The notes below the pieces were generated by a model. The model ran no database searches. It saw only the letters and a program-made list of their open reading frames with translations, and had not been told where the DNA came from. Positions 53,003-62,097 of a DNA stretch of 64,000 bases are shown one piece after another. The DNA is taken from positions 11,409 through 75,408 of the forward strand of contig JANPPC010000014.1 of the NCBI GenBank assembly GCA_031428275.1. Reading direction: 5' to 3'. Each line of letters starts with the position of its first letter. Within the stretch, counting starts at the first letter, position 1. Source of the DNA: Pseudobdellovibrio sp031428275. Its GTDB lineage: Bacteria; Bdellovibrionota; Bdellovibrionia; Bdellovibrionales; Bdellovibrionaceae. Both the position numbers and the translations under genes were made by a program.

Positions 53003-54679
53003 ATGGCAACAACTGATGTAAAATTACCTGAACTAGGCGAAGGCGTTACCGAGGGCGAATTAGTTAAATGGTTAGTTAAACCAGGCGACGTGGTTAAACC
53101 CGATCAAACAATCGCAGAAATTATGACAGACAAAGCAACGGTTGAAGTTCCGTCACCGATTGCGGGTACGGTAAAAGAATTAAAATTTAAACCGGGCCAA
53201 GTGATTAAAGTTGAAAACGTGTTGATTACTTTAGATAGCGCGGGCACGGCACCGACTGCTTCGGCACCTGTTGCCGCGGCTCCAGTCGCACAAGCAGCAG
53301 CTCCGGCTGCACCGGCAGCGGCTGTTGCGACCAGCGCAAAATCAGTTGAAGTGAAACTTCCTGAATTAGGCGAAGGCGTTACTGAGGGCGAATTAGTAAA
53401 ATGGACCGTGAATGTCGGCGACACAGTTAAAGCGGATCAAACAATTGCTGAGATCATGACTGATAAAGCAACTGTTGAAGTTCCGTCACCAGTTGCGGGA
53501 ACTGTAACCGCACTTAAATTCAAAAAAGGTGATGTCATCAAAGTTGAGAATGTTCTTTTAACATTATCTTCAGCATCGGGAACATCTGCGGCCGCACCGG
53601 CTGCGGCTTCTTCAGCGGTAGCAGCTTCTGCACACAGCGGAGTTGTTAACAATGCCCCGACCCAAGCTTATACAAAATCTTCTCAACCAGCGATGGCTGC
53701 GATGAATGTAACTTCAGGCGGGATCTTTCCACCCGTGGCTGATTCAAAAGTTTTAGCGACGCCTGCAACTCGCCGTTTAGCGCGCGAAATGGGTGTTGAT
53801 CTGAACGTAATGTCTGGTTCTGGCTTAGCTGGCCGTGTAACCCGTGACGATGTGATGGGTGCCAAAGGATCTACTTCGGTATCGACTTCTTCAAATGGTG
53901 CGGGTGCAACTTCTGCCGGTAATCCTTCAATGAACTTCCCAAAACCAGCTTTCAATTCGACGAATGCGGCCATGGAAGAGCGTGTTGATCTGATCGGTAT
54001 CCGTAAAAAAATTGCTCAGAATTTACAGATGTCTAAATCAATCATTCCGCACTTTACATTGATGGATGAAGTTGATGTTTCACAACTAGTTACCCTACGT
54101 GAATCACTAAAAGACTTCGCAGAAAAAAATGGAACAAAAATTACTTATCTTCCATTCGTGATGAAAGCTTTAATTGCAACAATTCGTGAATTTCCACAAT
54201 TCAATGCTTCGATTGACGATGCGGCTTCGCAAATTGTTTACAAAAAATATTTCAATATCGGTTTTGCGGCTGATACACCAAATGGCCTTGTTGTACCAGT
54301 GATTAAGAATGCCGATCAGAAGTCTATTTTAGAAATTTCTAAAGAGATCATCGAACTTTCTAAGCGCGCGCGCGACGGCAAATTGAAACCTGACGAAATG
54401 AAGGGCGCCTCAATCACAATCACGAACATTGGTTCGGTGGGTGGTACTTACGCCACTCCGATTATTAATCACCCAGAAGTTGCCATCTTAGGAATGTACA
54501 AGATTGCTGATAAGCCTGTGCCAGCGGCCAATGCGGCTGGATTTAAATTTATCAAATCGATGAACTACACAGTTACCTGTGATCACCGTTTAATCGATGG
54601 CGCAGTTGCGGCGAATTTCTTAAAATCATTTTTTCAAAAAATTCAAAACCCTGGAGTTCTGATGATGGGGATGTCGTAA
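53003..54679 (+). CDS. 2-oxoacid dehydrogenase E2 (dihydrolipoyl acyltransferase) with two lipoyl domains
   Basis: The protein has 558 residues. Two near-identical lipoyl domains have modified lysines Lys44 and Lys155, each in EIMTDKATVEV. They are joined by Ala/Pro linkers. A peripheral subunit-binding domain (about 255-290, TPATRRLAREMGVDLNVMSGSGLAGRVTRDDV) and the acyltransferase core (about 325-558) follow, the latter ending with the catalytic DHRLIDGA. It carries acyl groups between E1 and E3 of pyruvate or branched-chain dehydrogenase; I cannot tell which. The E1 genes are not adjacent. It follows lipA by six bases. Confidence 0.95.
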   Translation: MATTDVKLPELGEGVTEGELVKWLVKPGDVVKPDQTIAEIMTDKATVEVPSPIAGTVKELKFKPGQVIKVENVLITLDSAGTAPTASAPVAAAPVAQAAAPAAPAAAVATSAKSVEVKLPELGEGVTEGELVKWTVNVGDTVKADQTIAEIMTDKATVEVPSPVAGTVTALKFKKGDVIKVENVLLTLSSASGTSAAAPAAASSAVAASAHSGVVNNAPTQAYTKSSQPAMAAMNVTSGGIFPPVADSKVLATPATRRLAREMGVDLNVMSGSGLAGRVTRDDVMGAKGSTSVSTSSNGAGATSAGNPSMNFPKPAFNSTNAAMEERVDLIGIRKKIAQNLQMSKSIIPHFTLMDEVDVSQLVTLRESLKDFAEKNGTKITYLPFVMKALIATIREFPQFNASIDDAASQIVYKKYFNIGFAADTPNGLVVPVIKNADQKSILEISKEIIELSKRARDGKLKPDEMKGASITITNIGSVGGTYATPIINHPEVAILGMYKIADKPVPAANAAGFKFIKSMNYTVTCDHRLIDGAVAANFLKSFFQKIQNPGVLMMGMS

Positions 54680-56124
54680 TGGCTCAAACATTTGACGTAG
54701 TTGTTATCGGTTCTGGCCCTGGTGGTTATGTAGCAGCGATTCGTTCAGCGCAATTAGGTTTCAAGACGGCGATCATCGAGCGCGAAGCCCTTGGCGGCGT
54801 TTGCTTGAACGTTGGTTGCATCCCGTCGAAAGCAATGATCACGGCGACTCATTTATTACATAAAGCTCAGCATGATTTTAAAACGATGGGTCTGAATATT
54901 AAAGGCGGGATCGACGTCGACATGAAGACTTTAGTAAACTGGAAGCAATCAGTTTGCGATAAAATGTCTGGCGGAGTGAATCAGCTTCTAAAAGGCAACA
55001 CTGTTACAATTTTAAAGGGTGCTGCTGAATTTAAAAATTCTAAAGAGATCACAGTTAAATCCGCAACTGGCACTGAATCAGTGACCGGTAAGTACTTTAT
55101 CGTGGCCACGGGTTCACGCCCGATTGAAATTCCGGGCTTTGCGTTTGATGAAAAAGATATTTGTTCATCAACGGGTGCATTAGCTTGGGATCAAATTCCG
55201 AAAAGCGTGGTGGTTATCGGTGGTGGCTACATCGGTTTAGAGATTTCTTCTTATTTACGTAAATTAGGAACTGAAGTTACGATTATTGAAGCGAACACGT
55301 CGTTACTAGCTGGAGTCGTTGACCCAGATTGTGCGCAGGTCGTGACTCGTAAAGCTGAAAAAGCCGGAATCAAAATCGTTTACTCAGCGAAAGCCAAAGG
55401 TCAGAAAAAAGTTGCTGGCGGTTATGAAGTTTCGTACGAATTGAACGGTAAAACTGAAACCGTTAAATCTGAAAAAGTTCTTATCACGGTAGGCCGTCGT
55501 CCAAACGGCGATCAATCAAACTTAAAAGCGGCTGGCATTACAATCGATGAACGCGGTTTTGTAAAAGTCGATGCTCAGCGCCGAACAAATGTTTCACATA
55601 TTTTCGCGATCGGCGATGTTTGCGGGCAACCGATGTTAGCTCACAAAGCTTCGCATGAAGGAGTAATGGTTCCGGAAATTATTTCTGGCATCAACCGCGT
55701 TTACGACGCGAAGACCGTACCAGCCGTGGTATTTACAGATCCGGAAATTGCGGCAGCCGGCATGACCGAGGCCGAGTGCAAAGCCAAGGGTTATAACGAT
55801 CTTTTAATTTCTAAATTTCCATTTGCAGCCAACGGACGCGCAGTCAGTATGTCTGAAACCGATGGTTTTGTTAAAATGATCGCCGACAAGAAAACTCACG
55901 TTATTTTGGGCGTTCACATTGTAGGGCCCGAAGCTTCGAATTTAATTTCTGAAGCCGTATTAGCGATCGAAATGGGCGCCAGACTAGAAGACGTGGCCTT
56001 ATCAATTCATCCACACCCTACGTTGGGCGAAACCATGATGGAAGCTGCCGAAGCGACTTTAGGTCATGCTATTCACATTATTCAAAAACCTTTAGCTGGA
56101 GCTAGCAAGTCTGCCCACGCCTAA
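54679..56124 (+). CDS. lpdA: Dihydrolipoyl dehydrogenase (E3)
   Basis: E3 reoxidises dihydrolipoamide and passes electrons through FAD to NAD. The 481 residues show the FAD site VIGSGPGGYVAA, redox cysteines Cys42/Cys47 in GGVCLNVGCIPSK, the NAD site VVIGGGYIGLEISS, and the His-Glu dyad in HPHPTLGETMMEA. The start overlaps the E2 stop by one base (TAATG). Confidence 0.97.
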   Translation: MAQTFDVVVIGSGPGGYVAAIRSAQLGFKTAIIEREALGGVCLNVGCIPSKAMITATHLLHKAQHDFKTMGLNIKGGIDVDMKTLVNWKQSVCDKMSGGVNQLLKGNTVTILKGAAEFKNSKEITVKSATGTESVTGKYFIVATGSRPIEIPGFAFDEKDICSSTGALAWDQIPKSVVVIGGGYIGLEISSYLRKLGTEVTIIEANTSLLAGVVDPDCAQVVTRKAEKAGIKIVYSAKAKGQKKVAGGYEVSYELNGKTETVKSEKVLITVGRRPNGDQSNLKAAGITIDERGFVKVDAQRRTNVSHIFAIGDVCGQPMLAHKASHEGVMVPEIISGINRVYDAKTVPAVVFTDPEIAAAGMTEAECKAKGYNDLLISKFPFAANGRAVSMSETDGFVKMIADKKTHVILGVHIVGPEASNLISEAVLAIEMGARLEDVALSIHPHPTLGETMMEAAEATLGHAIHIIQKPLAGASKSAHA

Positions 56125-56159
56125 GTGAGCCGAATTCGCAAAGCAACGCAAAAGCAACG

Positions 56160-56175
56160 ACGGCCGGAAGGCCGT
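56160..56175 (+). other. GNRA-capped hairpin between lpdA and lipB
   Basis: ACGGCC (56160-56165) pairs with GGCCGT (56170-56175) with a GGAA tetraloop. No T-run follows, so it is not an intrinsic terminator. It sits 11 bases before the lipB start, where no other ribosome site is visible, so it might act as a translation or processing element for lipB. Confidence 0.4.
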
Positions 56176-56186
56176 GAGACTAACAA

Positions 56187-56837
56187 ATGATTTTCGAAGA
56201 CTGGGGTTTGATTGATTACCAACAAGCCCTTCAAAAACAATTAGAACACGTTGAATTAGTAGCTGGAGATGATTCTCATCCCGGCTTTCTTGTTTTTTGC
56301 TCTCACCCTGCTGTTGTGACCACCGGAAGACAAACCCTTCCGACCGACATCTTTGCGTGGAGTGGCCCTGTTGTTGAAGTCTCTAGAGGCGGCAGAGCGA
56401 CCTATCACGGACCGTCCCAAGTGGTTGTTTACCCTATTCTTAATTTAAAAAAAGCTCGTGCCGGTCGCGGTCCGCAAGAAATTCGTGGCTATATACGTGC
56501 ACTTGAACATTCGATCGTATGCACCCTAAAAGAATTCGGAGTCGACGCTGTCGGTCGCACTCCGCAAAAAATTTCTGGGCAAGCTTCTGAGACAGACGAA
56601 ACGGGCGTCTGGGTAGGCAATAGAAAAATTGCTTCGCTAGGAATTGCCGTAAAAAAATGGGTCTGCTTTCACGGGGCCGCCATTAACGTTCATTACGATC
56701 CGACGGCTTTTCAAGGACTGAATCCGTGCGGCTTTGAAACTTCGACCATGTTAAGCGTAGAGGCACTTTTTAAAAAAACAGTTAATGAAATTAATTTTAA
56801 AGATCGCTTGCGAAAAAACTGCGAAGCCCAGCTTTAG
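56187..56837 (+). CDS. lipB: Octanoyl-[acyl-carrier-protein]:protein octanoyltransferase
   Basis: LipB moves octanoyl groups from ACP to E2 lipoyl domains, the step before LipA. The 216 residues have the family signature RGGRATYHGPSQVVVYPI, the catalytic Lys in GVWVGNRKIASLGIAV, and the Cys in GLNPCGFETSTM. Its position behind the E2 and E3 genes ties lipoylation to its target. It ends six bases before the convergent histidine kinase. Confidence 0.95.
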   Translation: MIFEDWGLIDYQQALQKQLEHVELVAGDDSHPGFLVFCSHPAVVTTGRQTLPTDIFAWSGPVVEVSRGGRATYHGPSQVVVYPILNLKKARAGRGPQEIRGYIRALEHSIVCTLKEFGVDAVGRTPQKISGQASETDETGVWVGNRKIASLGIAVKKWVCFHGAAINVHYDPTAFQGLNPCGFETSTMLSVEALFKKTVNEINFKDRLRKNCEAQL

Positions 56838-56843
56838 CCATAA

Positions 56844-58691
56844 CTAGCGAATAAATTCTGGTTTTCTAAGTGTAAAGTTAAAGCACGTATTAATACTTTG
56901 ATCGTCGTAAATAAATTCGCCGCCATGATTTTGAATGATTTGTTTGGAAAGGCTTAGCCCTAAACCTGTGCCCTGACCTGAAGGTTTAGTTGTATAAAAT
57001 GGATTAAACATTCGAGCCGCAATTTCAGTTGGAATTTTTTTACCTGAATCGACAACTTCGATGTTGTAGAAGCTGTCATCGCTAGTTACTCTAATTTCTA
57101 CCCATTTTTCGTCTTGATTCTTCACTGCATCAAAAGCGTTATTTAATAAATTAACTAAAACTTGTACGATCTCGGTACTGCGAGCATATACAATGCTCGT
57201 CGGCAAAATACCTTCATCCACCTTGAAAACGACAACGATCTCGTTCAAACGGAATCGCTGTTTAGAAAGCTCAAGCGCTTCTTCAACTAATGTTAAAATA
57301 AATACACTTTCAAGAGGATCTTGCTCAGACTTTCGCGAGGCCGTTTTCAGCGAGCGAATGATCTTATCAATTCGACCACTATTTTTTTCAATCAGTTGTA
57401 AGTCTTTAATTATTTTTTCTTTATCAGGATGATCATTACCAACTTTGGCCTGTAACATTTGCGCTTTGGCTTGAATAATCATTAACGGATTATTTACTTC
57501 ATGTGCAATTTCAGCGGCCATTTCCCCTAGAGATGCCATCTTGGATTGCTCGATCAAAGATTTCTGAATACGCTTTACCTCAGTCAAATTAATGCCCGAA
57601 CAACCATAAAATATTTCATTTGGCTTACTGCCCGTGCGAACAGAAAATATTTTAAGTAAAACCGGAAACTCTTCTTTCGTTTTGCTGTGCACAATCGTAA
57701 CTTCGCCCTCCCAGCGCTCGAAGTCTTTTGGATTTGAGCGAATCATATCGTCTACGCGAACTTTATCCGCAGCTGATAAATAATCAGTAAAAAAACCCGT
57801 ACCCACTGCTACTCCGAAAACCTCAGCTCCGGCCTTATTTATATAAAGAGGTATTCCAGTCTTATCGGTGAAACCGAACAAGTCTATTGAAGAGTCGATC
57901 AACGAAATCATCAAACGAAATCGTGCATCCATATTATTTTTATCAGTGATATCACGAATAACACCAACCAAAGCTTTTTCATTTTTATTAAAATTGAATA
58001 TGCTTTTTTTGGTCAAGAGCTCACGTGTTTCTCCGTGAGTATTTGTTATTTTCTCTTCGATCTCTTTTGCGATGCCGGTTTCAAAAACCAAAGCGTCGTG
58101 TTCGCGATATCCGTCCGCACGCTCTTTCGTAAAAAAGTCGTAATCTGTCTTTCCTAAAAATTGCTCTTTTGTTTCACCCACAATTTTTTCAAACTCACTA
58201 TTCGCAAATATCCAGCGATATTTCGAGTCTTTTACGAATAAAGGATCTGGCAGTGCATTCATCATATTTTCTAGAAAAGACTTCGTATAAGCCAGATCTT
58301 GCTGCAGCATCGATTCACGGGTAACATCCCAATTCAGACCCACTAGCGACACTATTTCATTGGCTTCGTTTTTAACTTTATAAGCTTTTGTTCTTATATA
58401 ACGAATTGACGAGTCGCGAAGCAAAATTCTAAACATCGAATTCAAGTCATTTTTGTCGGCAATCGCTAAATTTACATTGTCTCGAATAGTGGCACGGTCA
58501 TCAGGATGCACTAGTTCGTAAAAACTTTCGACATCACCTTCAGTTTTATCTTCAGGGGTTTGGTACAATTGCTGTATTCCAATATCCCAGCGAATAATAT
58601 TTTCTTTTAAATTTAGCTCCCATAGACCCATGCCGGCAAAATCCAAGGCTTTTTGATACTTTTCAAATAGCTCTTGAGAGAAGTTTTTCAC
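56844..58691 (-). CDS. Soluble multi-PAS sensor histidine kinase
   Basis: The kinase has about 615 residues from a GTG at 58691, which overlaps the MaoC stop by four bases (GTGA). A TTG at 58709 would add six residues. There are three PAS domains (about 10-125, 135-255, 265-375), a HisKA domain with phospho-acceptor His in MAAEIAHEVNNPLMII, and HATPase_c with VLVNLLNNAFDAV and GTGLGLSLSKQIIQNHGG. There is no membrane segment, so it senses cytoplasmic signals. No response regulator gene is adjacent. Confidence 0.94.
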   Translation of the reverse strand: MKNFSQELFEKYQKALDFAGMGLWELNLKENIIRWDIGIQQLYQTPEDKTEGDVESFYELVHPDDRATIRDNVNLAIADKNDLNSMFRILLRDSSIRYIRTKAYKVKNEANEIVSLVGLNWDVTRESMLQQDLAYTKSFLENMMNALPDPLFVKDSKYRWIFANSEFEKIVGETKEQFLGKTDYDFFTKERADGYREHDALVFETGIAKEIEEKITNTHGETRELLTKKSIFNFNKNEKALVGVIRDITDKNNMDARFRLMISLIDSSIDLFGFTDKTGIPLYINKAGAEVFGVAVGTGFFTDYLSAADKVRVDDMIRSNPKDFERWEGEVTIVHSKTKEEFPVLLKIFSVRTGSKPNEIFYGCSGINLTEVKRIQKSLIEQSKMASLGEMAAEIAHEVNNPLMIIQAKAQMLQAKVGNDHPDKEKIIKDLQLIEKNSGRIDKIIRSLKTASRKSEQDPLESVFILTLVEEALELSKQRFRLNEIVVVFKVDEGILPTSIVYARSTEIVQVLVNLLNNAFDAVKNQDEKWVEIRVTSDDSFYNIEVVDSGKKIPTEIAARMFNPFYTTKPSGQGTGLGLSLSKQIIQNHGGEFIYDDQSINTCFNFTLRKPEFIR

Positions 58692-59119
58692 GCTTCTTTT
58701 ATTCCCCAACTCATCATAATCGTAGCTTCGCCCTTCATTACGACTTCGCCCGAAATTTTTCTAGCATTTGTTTCAACCGATCCCAAACCACGCGTCTTAT
58801 GTAACTTTGTTATTTCTAAATTAAAAATAATTTCGTCATCGATAAAGACGGGGCTGGTGAACTTCATCGTTTGCGCTAAATAAATTCCACCAGAACCGAT
58901 TTTTTCGTTTAAGAAACGCGAGACTAAAGCTCCTAAAATCATTCCATGCGCAATACGCTTTTTGAAGCGAGTCGTTGCGGCGTATTCGTCGTCAAGATGA
59001 ATCGGGTTAAAATCACCCGACATCTCTGCAAACTGGCGGACCATTTTGTCTGTAATTGCAATTGTCGTAGACGCCTTAAATCCGACGCCCCGACTATCTC
59101 TATCTTCAATCTCTGGCAT
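58688..59119 (-). CDS. MaoC-like hydratase
   Basis: The 143-residue hot-dog-fold protein carries the (R)-enoyl-CoA hydratase signature: Asp and His in MSGDFNPIHLDDEYAATTRFKKRIAHGMILGALVS. It probably hydrates enoyl-CoA or enoyl-ACP in fatty acid metabolism. It follows the PhoH-type gene by seven bases and overlaps the kinase gene. Confidence 0.92.
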   Translation of the reverse strand: MPEIEDRDSRGVGFKASTTIAITDKMVRQFAEMSGDFNPIHLDDEYAATTRFKKRIAHGMILGALVSRFLNEKIGSGGIYLAQTMKFTSPVFIDDEIIFNLEITKLHKTRGLGSVETNARKISGEVVMKGEATIMMSWGIKEA

Positions 59120-59126
59120 AATTCCT

Positions 59127-60446
59127 CTATAAAATATTGGCTGCTAATTCTGCTAAGGCCGAACGCTCGCCCTTCGTTAATGTGACGTGGGCCGCGATTT
59201 CTTGGCCTTTAAAACGCTCTACCGCGTGGGTTAAGCCCGAGTTCGCTGAATCAACGTAAGGATTATCGATTTGGTAAACGTCACCGGTTAAAACAACTTT
59301 TGTACCGCTACCGGCACGAGTCACAATCGTTTTAATTTCGTGCGGCGTTAAATTTTGCGCCTCATCTACGATCAAATACTGTTTTGGAATACTTCGGCCA
59401 CGGATATAAGTGAGAGGCTCGATATTTAGCATACCTTGATTAATTAATTCTTGCGCGCGACCAGCCGCTTTTTTGTCGGCACCCATTAAAAACTCAACGT
59501 TGTCAAAAATTGGCTGCATCCATGGGTTTAGTTTCTGTTCGATATCACCTGGCAGGTAACCAATATCGCGACCCATCGGAAAAATCGGTCTAGAAACTAA
59601 AAGTCTTTGGAAACGACCTTCATCTAAAGTTTTAAATAAACCCGCAGCAATTGCTAATAAAGTCTTACCCGTGCCGGCTTTACCGACTAAAGATACCATC
59701 ATAATTTCGTCATTTAGCAGTGCATCGAGTGCAAAACTTTGTTCAACGTTACGCGCGGTAATACCCCAAATGCTATCTGGCGGATTAATCAACGGTACAA
59801 TCGCTTTATCTTTTAAAGAATAACGACCAATTGCAGAGTGATTCGGATTCGAAGTATCTTTTAGTATGACATACTGATTTCCGTAAAGTTTTTGCTCAAC
59901 GACTAATTTTTTTTCTTGATAGAATTTGTCGATTTGCGCCGGAGTTACATCAAGTTCTTTGTAACCTTCGTAAAGGTCTTCTTGATTAACATCAGAATTA
60001 TCGTAGTCAGTCGCATACAAACCGTAAACGTCGGCCTTGATTCGCAGATTGATGTCTTTCGATATTAGCTCTACTTTTGAGCGCGGATGTTGCTTTTGCA
60101 AGGCAAGCGCAGTACTTAAAATACGATTGTCGGCTTTGGTATTATCTAGCTCAGCACCAATACCTGATATTCCCATATCGGTTGTGATGTAAACATAAGT
60201 TTCGTGATTATCGATCTGCACGCCTTGGGCAAGACTGCCCTTACCGCGCAAAACGTCGACGAAGCGGCTAAATTGTCGGGCATTACGACCGTTTTCACCT
60301 TGATCACGTTTAAATTTATCAACTTCCTCAATGACAGCAAATGGGATGTGAATATCTGCATCTCCAAATTTTAGTAAAGCAAACGCATCAAATAAAATCA
60401 CGTTCGTATCTATAACCACTTTGCGACGCTTAGTTTTAACTGTCAA
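59127..60446 (-). CDS. PIN-PhoH family ATPase/ribonuclease
   Basis: The 439-residue PhoH2-type protein has an N-terminal PIN nuclease domain (about 8-150, with acidic residues Asp13, Glu41, Asp106 and Asp131 in the expected places) and a C-terminal PhoH helicase-like ATPase domain (about 225-439). Walker A is GKAGTGKT (255-262), Walker B is YLIVDEAQNLTPHEIKTI. Homologues unwind and degrade RNA; some are linked to toxin-antitoxin loci, but I see no partner here. Confidence 0.94.
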   Translation of the reverse strand: MTVKTKRRKVVIDTNVILFDAFALLKFGDADIHIPFAVIEEVDKFKRDQGENGRNARQFSRFVDVLRGKGSLAQGVQIDNHETYVYITTDMGISGIGAELDNTKADNRILSTALALQKQHPRSKVELISKDINLRIKADVYGLYATDYDNSDVNQEDLYEGYKELDVTPAQIDKFYQEKKLVVEQKLYGNQYVILKDTSNPNHSAIGRYSLKDKAIVPLINPPDSIWGITARNVEQSFALDALLNDEIMMVSLVGKAGTGKTLLAIAAGLFKTLDEGRFQRLLVSRPIFPMGRDIGYLPGDIEQKLNPWMQPIFDNVEFLMGADKKAAGRAQELINQGMLNIEPLTYIRGRSIPKQYLIVDEAQNLTPHEIKTIVTRAGSGTKVVLTGDVYQIDNPYVDSANSGLTHAVERFKGQEIAAHVTLTKGERSALAELAANIL

Positions 60447-60575
60447 AATGACCTCCGTTTTGTCAAATAAGACCTAACTGCTTGTTAGTTAAATTCGACA
60501 ATACGGCAACACTAAAGTCACTAAGTTTTAAACAACTTTTCTTTAATATTAGCTTTGAATTTTTTTAAAAAATGG

Positions 60576-61100
60576 CTATGAGATTTTTGGGGCCATCAAA
60601 TCACCATTGTCGTTTTTTAAGCCGACACTAACTGATTCAATAAAGCGAACAAAATACTGTAGTGCAGCATCTGTCGATGAGTTTTCAGACGCAACTCCGC
60701 GCATGAAAACTGAACCGTGACGGATGACTCCCTCACTCAGCTCGTCGGTGACGTGTTTGATTTGGATGGTAATTGGAAAATAAGTTTTCTGGTTCAAGTA
60801 AACGCGCATCGAAACTTCTTCATCCATTTTAAATTGACCTTGATCAGCTTCTACGTCGAATGAAATACCCTCTTCAGAAATGTCGAAGATAGCGACTTTC
60901 AAAAGACCTTTTTCAGGCAGCACAACCATGGCACTTACGAATTCAGTTAGAATTGTTCTTTTAATTTGTCGACGTTCGTGAAATAAAATTTTCTGTTTTT
61001 GCTCGTCGTAACTAAGTATGTCACTTTTGCTAGACGCAGAATCGCGCTGGGCCGGAGCTAATGTCTTCAGTCTTGTAGTTAGATCAATAAGTTTACCCAT
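60576..61100 (-). CDS. PilZ-domain protein
   Basis: The 174-residue protein contains a PilZ c-di-GMP-binding domain (about 40-165). The RxxxR site is HERRQIKR and the second motif is DISEEGISFDVE. The C-terminus is FVRFIESVSVGLKNDNGDLMAPK. It has no other output domain, so it probably relays c-di-GMP to a partner. A GGGGGG ribosome site precedes the ATG, and a near-consensus flagellar sigma-28 promoter lies 37 bases upstream. Confidence 0.92.
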   Translation of the reverse strand: MGKLIDLTTRLKTLAPAQRDSASSKSDILSYDEQKQKILFHERRQIKRTILTEFVSAMVVLPEKGLLKVAIFDISEEGISFDVEADQGQFKMDEEVSMRVYLNQKTYFPITIQIKHVTDELSEGVIRHGSVFMRGVASENSSTDAALQYFVRFIESVSVGLKNDNGDLMAPKIS

Positions 61101-61136
61101 AAGTTCCCCCCGGAAAATGATTCGGTTACTATGTAG

Positions 61137-61164
61137 TTATCGGCTGAAAAGCGTATAAACTTGA
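61137..61164 (-). promoter_or_regulatory. Near-consensus sigma-28 (FliA) promoter for the PilZ gene
   Basis: On the minus strand TCAAGTTT (61164-61157) is followed after 12 bases by GCCGATAA (61144-61137). The consensus is TAAAGTTT-N11-GCCGATAA, so the -35 matches in seven of eight and the -10 in eight of eight positions, with spacing one base longer than ideal. It points at the PilZ start. Confidence 0.7.
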
Positions 61165-61240
61165 TACCTGTCTCGAATTGGTGCAAATTCGGGCGTTTTT
61201 TCAGCTTGAGAGGGCCTAGGCTTCAGACTATAAATAAATC

Positions 61241-62074
61241 GTGAAACGTCTGAGTTATTTCGTAATTCTTAGTATCATTATTCATCTAAGTTTAAGATCA
61301 GGTATCTTTACGCTAGCTCATTATGTTGAAAAACATGAAAAAAAAGATCCGCTCTATGAAGTCGTCCTGGTTGAAGAAACCAACGAAGAGGCGGTAGAAA
61401 AAAATTACTCAAAGCCGATCGTCAAGCAACTTGACCCTTTGCCGAATCAAATAATTAACGATAATTCACTAGCCCGCTTCGATTCAGAGAAAACTCAGAG
61501 AGTTAAAGAAGAAACCCAAGCTCGCGAGCTTGGGTTAACACGAAATTCTTCGCAGAAAGCTTTAGCACAAAAGGCGCAACAAGTTCCGCCACCAGACAGG
61601 GGCGACGATCTGCCAGAATTTACCCGTATGAATCTTTCAAGTCCCGCTCGTGAAAAACAGCAAAGCGCTGCGATTAGCACCTTACTTCCCGGCGACATTC
61701 GATTTTCTGATGCGACCAATTTAAATACAGATGCGAATACATACTATTCTTTTTATTCGAGGGTCGAAGAGCTCTTTTACGTACGTTGGTCTGAGCGCCT
61801 TCATTATTACTGGGATCGGCTACCAAATGATTTTAAAGAACGACAATTGGCTAATCGATTATGGTCGACCGTTTTAGAGGTTTGGCTAACGTCTGATGGT
61901 GAATATCATTCTTCGTATATTCGTAAAGGTAGTGGCTACAAACCTTTCGATGAAGCAAGCGTTTACGCATTTAAAGACGCAAAATTCTTTCCCAACCCGC
62001 CACGGGCTAAGGTCGAGGCCGATGGATTTGTCCGGCTTAAGTATAGATTTAACGTACAAATTGGTCCGATGTAG
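61241..62074 (+). CDS. TonB-family protein
   Basis: The 277-residue protein starts at a GTG. The membrane anchor contains Ser11-Ile-Ile-Ile-His15, the SxxxH motif that TonB uses to contact ExbB/ExbD. A disordered charged linker (about 40-155) follows, then a TonB/TolA-like C-terminal domain (about 165-277: RVEELFYVRWSERLHYYW, VLEVWLTSDGEYHSSYIRKGSGYKPFDEASVYAFKDAKFF). It probably couples an ExbBD motor elsewhere to an outer-membrane target. The next gene encodes a small barrel. Confidence 0.85.
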   Translation: MKRLSYFVILSIIIHLSLRSGIFTLAHYVEKHEKKDPLYEVVLVEETNEEAVEKNYSKPIVKQLDPLPNQIINDNSLARFDSEKTQRVKEETQARELGLTRNSSQKALAQKAQQVPPPDRGDDLPEFTRMNLSSPAREKQQSAAISTLLPGDIRFSDATNLNTDANTYYSFYSRVEELFYVRWSERLHYYWDRLPNDFKERQLANRLWSTVLEVWLTSDGEYHSSYIRKGSGYKPFDEASVYAFKDAKFFPNPPRAKVEADGFVRLKYRFNVQIGPM

Positions 62075-62097
62075 CCTACCCAGAGTAGACTAAAAAG

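Noticed and set aside
60540..60575. A/T-rich palindrome after the PhoH-type gene region as an operator
   Set aside because: It is made of homopolymer A and T runs, so symmetry is expected by chance.
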